Below are positions 44,846-56,525 of a stretch of DNA of 64,000 nt, one piece after another. The notes beneath the pieces are model-generated. The model was not told the origin of the DNA. It ran no database searches and saw only the letters and a program-made list of their open reading frames with translations. Position numbers and translations under genes: made by a program. Where the stretch lies: assembly GCA_012295275.1 (NCBI GenBank), contig CM022671.1:5706565-5770564 (forward strand), in the 5' to 3' direction. Every line of letters starts with the position of its first letter. Within the stretch, counting starts at the first letter, position 1. Source of the DNA: Chrysomallon squamiferum (Eukaryota > Mollusca > Gastropoda > Neomphalida > Peltospiridae).

Positions 44846-45506
44846 ATGTCTGTATGTCTATCTGTCTGTCTGCCTATCTATCCATCCATCCGTTTTTCTA
44901 TTTATCTATCCATCTTCTATATGTCTGTTCATCAGTCTGTCTGTCTTTCTATTTTTCTATCTTTCTATCTGTAATAAATTTTAGTTCATTTCTTTTTTTT
45001 TTTTAGGTATGTTTTGTTTTGTTTTGTTTTTGTTTTGAAAAATAAAATAAACAATGCATTCATTAATTCAATGACAAATCCTTAAAGACAGGAAAGTAAA
45101 AAAAAAAAAAAAAAATAAAAGTACGGAAGCTGAATGTATTGCTTTAGATATTAAATAAATTCAGTCAAGTTACGACAGAGTTCGAGATTTGCCATAAACA
45201 TTTTGTACGAGTCACTTAAACATTTTGAGAAGTTTCAATAGGGTGGCCATTTTCCAATATGGCTGTAACTTTTGACTGGCAAAATATAATTTTATTTATC
45301 TCAAACAGACAGCTCTTATATATCACAAAGCGTAAGGGGAAAAAAGAAATCCGAATGCATTCTTGTAAATATGACGAAATCTGGGTCACAGTAACTAATT
45401 TATATGATAAAAAGCTAATTTATATGTAAACCATAAAATTCCTTTTCAAATACATACCCGCATAGCCATTAGCAGTAAATCGTGAAACCATTTTGTTGCC
45501 TTCTGA

Positions 45507-45640
45507 GAATGATGTTTTCTTTCTGCGAAAATCCAAAAATGATGTTTTCTTTCTGAGAAAATCCAAAAATGATGTTTTCTTTCTGATAAAATCCAAAAAA
45601 TTATGTTTTCTTTCTGAGAAAATCCAAAAAACGATGTTTT
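45507..45640. repeat. 30-bp tandem repeat between genes B and C
   Basis: Four to five units of GATGTTTTCTTTCTGAGAAA plus ATCCAAAAAT. Confidence 0.85.
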
Positions 45641-46989
45641 CATCTTATGTAAAAGATTCCATTCGCAGGCCTTGGTTTTTCAGTTACCATGACGACGCAG
45701 TTTTGCAAATGCTGCCGTTATGAAGATATAGGTTGAACAGTTTATGATGAATTATTTATGCATCTTGTATTAATATTTGAAATTTCAACAACAGATAATG
45801 TTTTCTGTTTTCTTAAATCTTGGCTCACCTTGCTGACATTTAGAAATGAAATTGAGACAAATCAAACAAAAATCGATATAAGTATTTTCTTCTCTCTCCG
45901 TCGGCCATCTTTGAAAAAAGAAAACATTTTTGTTTCTAATGTATCTGTATCTGTTTGTGTTTGTATGTGTATACGTATGTGTTTTTTTTTAACTTATCTG
46001 TCTGTCCGTATGTTTGTATGCATGTTTGCTTATATGTATATGTCTGTGTGTATGTATGTATGTATGTGTGATTGTATGTATGTATGTATTATGTTATGTA
46101 TGTGTGTATGAGTGTGCCTCTTTGACTGTGTATATGTATGTATGTATGTGTGTTTTGTATGTAAAAAATATCTGTATGAATGAATGTATGTATGGTAGAA
46201 TTTAAAGAATAATATAATAATCTGTGACATATTTTCTGTTTGACCACTAGATATGTATAGATATATGTGTGTATGTGTATATATAGATATACGTGTGTAT
46301 GTTTGGGTGCATGTGTATTTGTATATGAATATGTATGTCTGTATGTATGAATGTTTATGTTTGGCATTTCTTTTATATTTCTTAATATATCAAATATTTT
46401 CAACTAAACATTGATGAATAAATGAATAAATACAAACAGGTAAAGAATATATATATGTTTATTATAAACATACAGAGCTGTACTCATTATTTTAGTCATA
46501 CAACAAAACAATAATAATAAAAAATAAAAACGTTAACAATTTCTTTGTCATTTGCCATTGCATGTAAAATAACAGTTACAAACACGAAAACTCGCGAGAG
46601 GGATAAAAATTTCCAAGAACATTAAATACGCCATAACAACAGTTTCGCCATTTGTAAAATTCCAGATCAGCCCATGAACTGTGGAAGGTTACAAAGGTAA
46701 AGAAAATAACAATTCGTAGTGAAACGATTTTCCATCTTCTAGCAAGGTAGGAATTTTTTGTTTTTAATATTTCACTTTGTGTTTTAATAATTTATTATTA
46801 TTGTATCCGATTATTGATAATTGTTTATTAAATTTTGTTTATTATTATTATTATTTATTAAATTGTTTTATTATTATTTTTATTTTTTATTTTTACTATA
46901 ACTTTGTTTTATGTGTTCATGGAATCGTGTAATTAACAAAAAGATTGAATACATATTTTGTATACAATTTTTATAATAATAATAATAAT

Positions 46990-47023
<34 letters not shown>

Positions 47024-47610
47024 TGAACAAGATCAAGAAGAAGAAGAAGAAGAAAAAAACAACAACAACAACAATAATAATAATATAATCAACATCATCG
47101 TCGAATGCAATACCATGTTTAATATATATATATATAAGGAAATTTATTTAATTGCTTACATACATATTTATTTATTATCACTTTTTACTACTTATTTCAT
47201 TTTAATAACATAAATTAGATTTCACTTTAACACAAATAATATGAAATTAATTATATTTCTAATTTCTTTTCATTGCTGTTCCTTGACAATTAGTCTTTCT
47301 TTCTTTCTTTCTTTCTTTCTTTGTCTCTACATTTGTCTATTCTTTCTTTCTACATCTGAATGTCACATTGCACTAAAAAGCACCAGAGAAAGACATTAAA
47401 GTTTTGAAAAGTCAAATAACAAGTGGCACAATAGACATGCAGATTATATCTGAAAACAATTTTTTTGTTTGTTACATTGTGTAGTTGTCACAGAACGTAA
47501 TAAAAAAGAAACTGAAGTTGTCAGTGGATGTAGCGTGTTGGCATGTGTTTAAAACATTTACTTATTCTAATACAAAAGAAGAGAAAGGGTAGGTATAGAA
47601 ATATGCATGC

Positions 47611-47690
<80 letters not shown>

Positions 47691-47921
47691 GTCGTAATGG
47701 CGGTACAATAAACAATAGCAGCAGCATTATGAGCAGTAGTAATTGCAGTCGCAGTTGCAGTAGCAGTAACAGTTGTAGTGGTTGTTGTTGCTGTAGTAAA
47801 AAGTACTAGTAGTAGTTGTTGTAGTAAGAAGAGTAGTAGTAGTAACAGTATACTACTACTAGTAGTATTACTACAGCTACTATTATTACTGCTACTGCTG
47901 TTACTACTACTACTACTACTG

Positions 47922-47960
<39 letters not shown>

Positions 47961-47987
47961 TTATTATTATTATTAATAATAATAATA

Positions 47988-48025
<38 letters not shown>
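47611..48025. repeat. (AAT)n, (AGT)n, (ACT)n, (ATT)n triplet arrays upstream of gene C
   Basis: Successive triplet runs end about 50 bases before the 5' UTR acceptor of gene C. Confidence 0.92.
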
Positions 48026-48105
48026 CTTTTAAACTCATTGTAAAACTGATATTTAAAAAGAGTTACTTTTGCAGGTTAGTGACGAAAACGGACTCTTAAA
48101 TTACA

Positions 48106-48196
48106 ATGATTTCTATCCTGCCTGGAGATGTGTCTGGAAACCATCGTTTCATTTGCTTCTGGCTGATTACGTCTTGTTTCTGTCTCGTACAAACAG
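48106..48196 (+). CDS. Gene C exon 1: signal peptide
   Basis: It encodes MISILPGDVSGNHRF followed by a hydrophobic run and VQTG, with donor ACAG|GTATAT in phase 1 as in genes A and B. An acceptor TTTTGCAG ends at 48074, 31 nt before the ATG, so a non-coding first exon is likely further upstream. Confidence 0.75.
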
Positions 48197-50100
48197 GTAT
48201 ATATGTTATTTCAATAACGTTCATTACACATAAGTATTATTTTTCAGATAGATGCTTTTATTTCATTTTTATAACTGGTTATGCCGAAATTAACATACAT
48301 TTAAATAGCGTAGCATAATATTGAAATTATACAATTATGTTTCAGTAACGTACTGTTATATTGAAATATTGATACGTTTCAATAACGTTCTGTTATACTG
48401 AAATACACATACGTTTTAATACCGTACTGTTATACGAAATACACATAAGTTTAAATAACGTATTGCTATACTGAAATACACATACGTTTAAATAACGAAC
48501 TGTTATAGTGAAATATACATCAGTTTACATATAGAAATTATACTGAAATAAATATCAGTTTAGATATATTGAAATAGACATTACTGAAACAGATATTAGT
48601 TTAAATGACGTACTGCTATAATGAGATACTGAGTTTAAATTACGTAACTGTACTAAAATACTGAGTTTAAATGACGTACTGCTATAATGAAATACTGAGT
48701 TTAAATGACGTACTGCTATAATGAAATACTGAGTTTAAATGACGTACTGCTATAATGAAATACTGAGTTTAAATGAGGTAACTGCTATAATGAAATACTG
48801 AGTTTAAACGGCGTACTGCTATAATGAGATACTGAGTTTAAATTACGTAACTGTACTGAAATACTGAGTTTAAATGACGTACTGCTATAATGAAATACTG
48901 AATTTAAATGAGGTAACTGCTATAATGAAATACTGAGTTTAAACGGCGTACTGCTATAATGAGATACTGAGTTTAAATTACGTAACTGTACTGAAATACT
49001 GAGTTTAAATGACGTACTGCTATAATGAAATACTGAGTTTAAATGACGTACTGCTATAATGAAATGTTGAGTTTAAATTACGTACTGCTATAATGAAATA
49101 CTGAGTTTAAATGACGTACTGCTATAATGAAATGTTGAGTTTAAATGACGTACTGCTATAATGAAATGTTGAGTTTAAATTACGTACTGCTATAATGAAA
49201 TACTCAGTTTAAATGACGTACTGCTATAATGAAATACTGAGTTGAAATGACGTACTGCTATAATGAAATACTGAGTTGAAATGACGTTACTATAATGAAC
49301 TACTAAATTTAAATTACGTAACTGAACTGAAATACGCTTCATTTTAAAACAACGTACAGTTTTATTTTTATTTTTTCTCAGCGTACGAGGCGGAGTTTAA
49401 GACAGATGGGAAAATGACTGTTGTAGTAGCAAACGACAAAGGCATTCCAATCAGCGGGCAAAGAAAGATTTTCCTGCAAGTCAAAGGCTGCGGAAACGCG
49501 TATTTCATCCTGACCGAAACTTCCAAGTTTAGCGACAAACAAGGAACTACTACGTCGTGTTTCTCGGAACCGGCAACAACGGCAAGATAAACGGTATTAA
49601 AGACAGCTGCTTCTCTTGTAGAGAAAGTCAAGCTTCCAGATACGCGAATATCCTGGACTGCGATAATTACGTGAAGCTGTGGGTCACGTGGGATGACGAA
49701 GGCAGCGTACAGATTGGACGCGGAGCAGACGTGGATATGACGCCATTTCTGGATTATACCGGAAACAGATCTTTTATCATCAATTACCTGAACCTGATGT
49801 CGCCGAAGTATAAAGTCAGTTGGAAAGTCAGTTCAGGTTTGTAGATATTTATTATCTGTGTCAATGTTAGCGTTAAAAAACAAAACAAAAAACAAACAAA
49901 AAAAAAAAAACGAAGTAAAGTTTAAAGAATTTGCATATACACAAATGATTCTCTATTTCTGTCTGTCTGTCTGTCTGTCGCTCTGTTACAGTTAATAATA
50001 AAAATGACGATGACGTCGATGACGATGACGAAAATAATATTTTCGTGTTTTGTTTATTCTCGTTCTCGTTCTTCTTCTTCTTCTTCTTCTTCTTCTTTTC

Positions 50101-50153
<53 letters not shown>

Positions 50154-51133
50154 GTTATTTTGTTTGTTTATGGTAGCCTGTCATCCAGGCAGTTTTGGGC
50201 GGGGATGTTATTTGGACTGTGGACACTGCCAAGGTGATCGTACTTGTGATGATTTTGAAGGCGAAGATGGACTTTGTCCTAATGGTTGTGAAAAAGGTTG
50301 GCAAGGACCACTGTGTAAAGAAAGTATGTACTTATTTGCGTTTATTTATATACTGATGGCTTTCATAATTTAATTTATTTTATTTACTGTTCTTCAAAAA
50401 AACAAAAAAAAAAAAAAAAAAAAAGAAAAAAAAAAGAAAAGTTTTAAAGTTAATATATTCCCCATTTCCTTTCATGTTAAATTAAAAAACTACTACTGTT
50501 GATAAAATTATAGCCACTACCACCACTATCACTACAGTATTATTACAGCTACTATTACTATTACTTACTAAAACTACTCACATTATGTAAACAATGTCAT
50601 GTTATGTCATTATATGTCACGATATTATATTATAATGTTATGTTATAATGTTATATTATGTTATCATGTTACTATGTTACGTTACGTTACATTACGATAC
50701 GTTTTGTCAATCTTGCTATCTTATATTATGTTTTTTTGATCTATTGTTTGTGTTGTTTGTTTGTTTGTTTACAGGGTGTGACAACGGGACTTACGGTGAC
50801 GAGTGTATGTACGTCTGTGGTCAGTGTGAGGGCGGATATGGGTGTGACCCGGTCGATGGAGTTTGTCCCAGCGGGTGTCAGCCGGGATGGTTTGGTGTAA
50901 AATGTGACAGAGGTAAAATAAATAAATAAATAAATAAACAAATAAACAAATAAATAACTAAAACCAAATAAATAAACAAATAATAATAATAAATAAATAA
51001 ATAAATAAAATAATAAAATAATAAACAGATAAATAAATAAATAAATAAATAAATAAGAAGAAGAAAAAAATACAAATAAAATAAATAAATAAATAAACAG
51101 ACAAACAAGTAAATAAATAAATAAACATACAAA

Positions 51134-51168
<35 letters not shown>

Positions 51169-51177
51169 ATTTACAAA

Positions 51178-51216
<39 letters not shown>

Positions 51217-53739
51217 ACAGACAAATAAATAAATAAATAAATAAATAAATAACGGTTACTGTACTGCTGCAAGGTATATTTGTACGAACGTAACACGCAA
51301 TGTTTTCTACCACAGAATGCATGAATGGTGCGTTTGGCAGGAACTGTGAACGTCGTTGTGGACACTGTCGCCGGGGTCATTCGTGCGACAAAATTTCTGG
51401 TTCATGTCACTCAGGATGTCATCCTGGATTCACTGGAGCAACGTGTTCAACAGGTAAAGTGATTCACTTTCACCTGTTTCTCTATTTTATTTCCTTCTGT
51501 CATACAAACATCCATACAACCATTGATTTAGCTCGTAAAACCCATCTCGTAATGCTGCAATGTGTGTACGTGAATGAATAAATGAAAAAAATTAACGTGC
51601 TAATTAGAGCTAGCTGTTGTGAAGCACGTCTACGACGGGCACACTTTCTGACAGGTCAGCGGGTGTGTCCGTCGCATGTGGGTACGTGTTTGAGTGGGTC
51701 TATATATATAGTCGATAACCGGTTTAACGGGCAAAAATATATAAATTGAAAATATGCGGAAAATCGAAATCCGGATTTGCCGAATGGTGTTAAAAATAGC
51801 ACTTACCCATACATATGTGTAATACCTCGTTTTAACTATGTAAATAGTTTCAAATTTCAGATCGTTAAGGAAAGTATCGTTAATTTACATGTACTAATTT
51901 AGCACATACGACAGCCTGGGTCACAGATGTGTTTAATTATCGAGTTTGATCACTTATCCACACTAACAAAAGTTTATTCCACGTGAGGAATAAAACTGAC
52001 CACTTTTTTCTTTTTTTCTTAGTATCTCGTAGATTACAAGGACCGAGTGCTTTTAATCTCATTCAGATATTATTTTTGTTTTATCCTTTAAAATCGTCGA
52101 TACAGTTTACAGACCCAAACAAAATTTTTGTAGCAAAGTCTTCAACGGATTTACCAGTTTTGTGTTCATTTAAGATATCGTATTTTTTTTCTAAAGTTAT
52201 TGTCTTCCGTTTCTTTGTATCATCAGCATTTGCCGGTGCACTTTGTATTCGTTTTGACGTATTGGTCTGGGTAAATTACAAAAGCGTAAAGTCCAAATGG
52301 AAACAGAAGAGAAGAGAGTATGTGAATGCCAAGTGCACGTATGACGTCTGCATGTCATCTGATCATCATAGCTGAGAGAAGCTTTAGCGCGTGACTGAAC
52401 GAAAAACGAATCAAAGACGAACGAAAAATGAACGAACTTAAACACATGTATTGTTCCTCATTTGTACCATTTATTTCGAACAATTAACTTTTAAATTTCT
52501 ATTTATATAATTTGTTAAAAAAAAAAAAAAATCGTTAAAGGGGGATATCGTTAAATGGGAGATCGTTAAGCGAGGTGTTAGTGTATGAGTTATCTTTTAA
52601 AAGACCTTTAATTGTTTCTCTCTCCCATTATCTCGGAATCTGCTCAATGCTACAACTAGGTGTGTGGTAGACGCTGTTCAGTGTTATCTCGGAACGACTT
52701 TAACTGTATTTCATAACAGAGGACAGAACAGTTTGTTTCCCGTTATGATCAGTTATTATATTACTGAGAGAACTCAGTATTTATCATTAACTTACAGGTA
52801 CCTATGATTACACCCAGAATATATCCTCCCCCATTACATCATCACAATTATCACACAACCCATACAAACACACAGAGACGTACACAAAGATTACTAGTCC
52901 AGGATTGTATACAAATGCAGAGACAGACAGACGGAGACAGAGAGAAAGAGAGAGACATAACAAGTCGACGAGTGCTTACAAGCCCACGATTATATAAAAT
53001 GCAGGGATTTTTTTCCTTTCTTTTAATGTAAGTCATTTGATAAAACAACCCTTCAAAAAAAACACACACACACACACAAGCAACCAATAATAAACAATTT
53101 TAAAAAAAAAAAAAAAAAAGAATGAAAAAAAAAAAATGTATATTCCCCTTTGTAAAACATAAAACAAAAAGAAATGACGAAATGTAAAATCAGTTCATGT
53201 AACTTTATTTCACGCAGAATGTAGAGACGGGACCTATGGAATAAACTGTTCATCCGCTTGTGGACACTGTGCAGATGGCGTGCCGTGTGATCACGTGACT
53301 GGATCATGTCAAGGTCATTGTGCTGATGGTAGTTTTGGTAGCCGATGTGACGTCACTTCCAAAGGTGAAAGAGAATTCATTCGTTCGTTCAGTCAATAAC
53401 AGTAATATTACGGTGATTAAAAACAATAAATAATGCAAAAATAAATAAATAATACCATCACTGTTTATAATTTGTGGTCTAACTTGTATAAAATATATTT
53501 CGAAATTGATCTCTTCGTTAAAAAGGAATGAAATAATTTTAATAACATTATAAGATATGTTTAAGGTACGTTACAATCCCCCAAATTATTAATAACAAAA
53601 ATGTAAAAACCGTCATCATACATCTACTTTCGAAATTGAACGAGATAAAACAAACAAACAAAATTGTTTTCTTAATCGTACCCGCCCCACTAGTGAAGTA
53701 ATGATGAAAGTGGGCCATAGATCAACAATATAAGTAACA

Positions 53740-53770
<31 letters not shown>

Positions 53771-53788
53771 CATACATACATACATACA

Positions 53789-53824
<36 letters not shown>

Positions 53825-53918
53825 TATATATTATATACACACAAAAGAAATCTTTGTCTGACATGAAGAATAATTATTTAGATACAACAACAACAACAAA
53901 AACAACAACAGCAACAAT

Positions 53919-53957
<39 letters not shown>

Positions 53958-54498
53958 AATAATAATAATAATAATAACAACAACGTTCCGCCAGTCACTA
54001 ATCCATCAGTAATCCGGTATGAATTTGGGCTAGCATTATTTCCAGTTTTCTGGATTACTGCCGCGTGAATACTGTTGGCGTCACTAACAGACACAGACAC
54101 GCTATTCCAGTGGTGTCTTCCCATTTGGTAGATTCCCAGTTCGTATAATTCCCATTTCGTAGAAAAACCTGGTTTACCGCAATACCTGCTTACCTCTGTA
54201 TATAATGAACTTGGCCTGTACGTACATCTGGTTTCTTTCTAACATTCAGAGGGGGGGGCGCATTGTTCCTAAATCGATTATGTAACATCAACCGAAAGCA
54301 GAATAAGCATTCACAACTCATTTGTTGTTGATTTGTTACTTTTTCATTATTTCATCATCTTCCTCCTTCTCATTATCATCATCATAATTATCATCATCAA
54401 CATTATTATTATTATTATAATATTATTACTATTATTATTGTTGTTATTATTATTATTATTGTTATTCTTCTTATTCTTCTTATTATAATTACTGTTAC

Positions 54499-54529
<31 letters not shown>

Positions 54530-56487
54530 TTTTAAACTGGTCATTTCTAATTCATAAACATTTCCTTTCCGTTACAAAACAAGCAACCAATAATAAACAA
54601 TTTTACATCAATTTCATCTATCTATTAAAATACAAAACGAAAAAAGAATGAAAGAAAAGAAAAATGGCTTGCTTCTGTAAGAGAATACGACAAAAATATT
54701 ATAAATAACTAATTCAGCAAATATAATTTTTAACAAAACATATTTTACATATGAGTAATTTACTTATATTCAGTAAATAGAGTATTTGAACGTTACATTT
54801 ATCATTAACTTTTCGAATTCAACCGTATTCAGCTTAAACATGTACAAGATATCTGTTACTGATCATATTTACGTTATGCACACATACATATTCAGATTGT
54901 GCACATATTATACAATATATGTGACATAGTTTATTAATAGTGTGTACACTAAAGATATTATGACCTGCAAATACTTTGGCTATGACTGAAAAAGTTTATA
55001 CGAAGGACCAAATCATTGGGAATACTTTTAGATAAATACCTTCTTTTTTAATTATTTACATTCACTATATTCGATACATAGATTATTTCGATATTTGTCA
55101 TATTTGCATACTTTATGCGATAAGCAATATCCATACTACAATAATACCTCAGATTAAAGATGTAATTGGTTCCAAAACTTCCAATAATTAAGTGAGGTAA
55201 GTGGGAGACTAATTTACATACAATTAAGGTTAAAAGTAGTGGTTACTTTCTCGCTGATGAGATCTGACATAAAAAAAAAAAGGTGAAATAAGGAGAAATA
55301 AAACGGCAGTTTAGACATAAATGATTTAATAGATTGTAGATATTAAATAAACAGTAAATCATTTACAAATACATTAAGAAATAAGTATATGCCGCTCATT
55401 GTGGGTTTTGGTTTCATTTAAGATAATGTATTCTGTTTCTAAAGTTATTATCTTCCGTTTCTTTTATCATCAGCATTTGCCGGTATACTGTTATTCGTTT
55501 TGACATATTGGAAGGGTAAATTACAAACAAGTTTAAGTCTAAATCGAAGCAGAAGACAAAAGAGAATCAGAATATTAGATGCACGTATGACGTGTCAACT
55601 GATCAACACAACTGAGAGAAGCTCGTGAATGAACGAAAAATTCAAGAAAAAGGACTTAAAAACATGCACTGTATACATTTGTATCATTTATTTCGAGCAA
55701 TTAACTATTAAATTAAATTTCTATTTATATAATTTGTAAAGAAGAAAGATTGTTAAAGCGTGGTATCGTTAAGCGAGATGTTACTGTATTTATACAATAA
55801 TAATCGCTTTCCAAATAATCTGGAGCAGTTCATTAAAATGACTGAGGTAAAACCAAACATGTCAATAAGACCACTGAACCACATTTAGCCTTTCTACGAA
55901 ATGGGATTCTACCATATGGGACTAAGCCATTCCAGTTTGTTTTTCTCCATTTGTGGTTATAATCTGCTAAAACCCCTTTAGGCATGGTTTCATTGGTGCC
56001 TTCCCATTTGGTAGAATTCCCGTTTCGTAGAAAAAAAACTCGTCTACCGCAATACCTGATTACCTCTGTGTATAATGAACTTGGCCTGTACGTACATCTG
56101 GTTTCTTTCTAACATTCAGAGGCGGGGCGCATTGTTCCTAAATCGAGTATGTAACATCAACCGAAAGCAGAACAAGCGTTCACTACTCATTTGTTGTCGA
56201 TTTTTTACTTTTTCATTATTATCATCATGATCTTCTTCCTTCTCATTATCATCATCATAATCGTCATCATCAACATTATTATTATTATAATATTATTACT
56301 ATTATTGTTGTTGTTGTTGTTATTATTATTATTATTCGTATTCTTCCTATTTTTATTCGTATTATTATTATTATTATTATTTTTTAAACTGGTCATTTCT
56401 AATTCATAAGCATTTCCTTTCCGTTACAAAACAAGCAACCAATAATAAATAATTTTACATCAATTTTACATCAGTTTCTTTTTTCTT

Positions 56488-56525
<38 letters not shown>

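Larger units (their letters stand above)
44628..48074. other. Divergent spacer between genes B and C
   Basis: Upstream region of both genes. It has TATC, CATA and TATG runs (44730-45000, 45960-46200), a 30-bp tandem repeat, triplet arrays next to gene C, and otherwise AT-rich single-copy-looking sequence. No TATA box can be tied to either gene. Confidence 0.55.

Noticed and set aside
48330-49330. Regular repeats resembling a CRISPR array
   Set aside because: Units are contiguous without unique spacers, the unit itself varies, and the setting is a eukaryotic intron.
51983-52375. 130-codon frame on the plus strand
   Set aside because: Lies within a MITE copy, is not kept open in the related copy at 55430, and has no domain.
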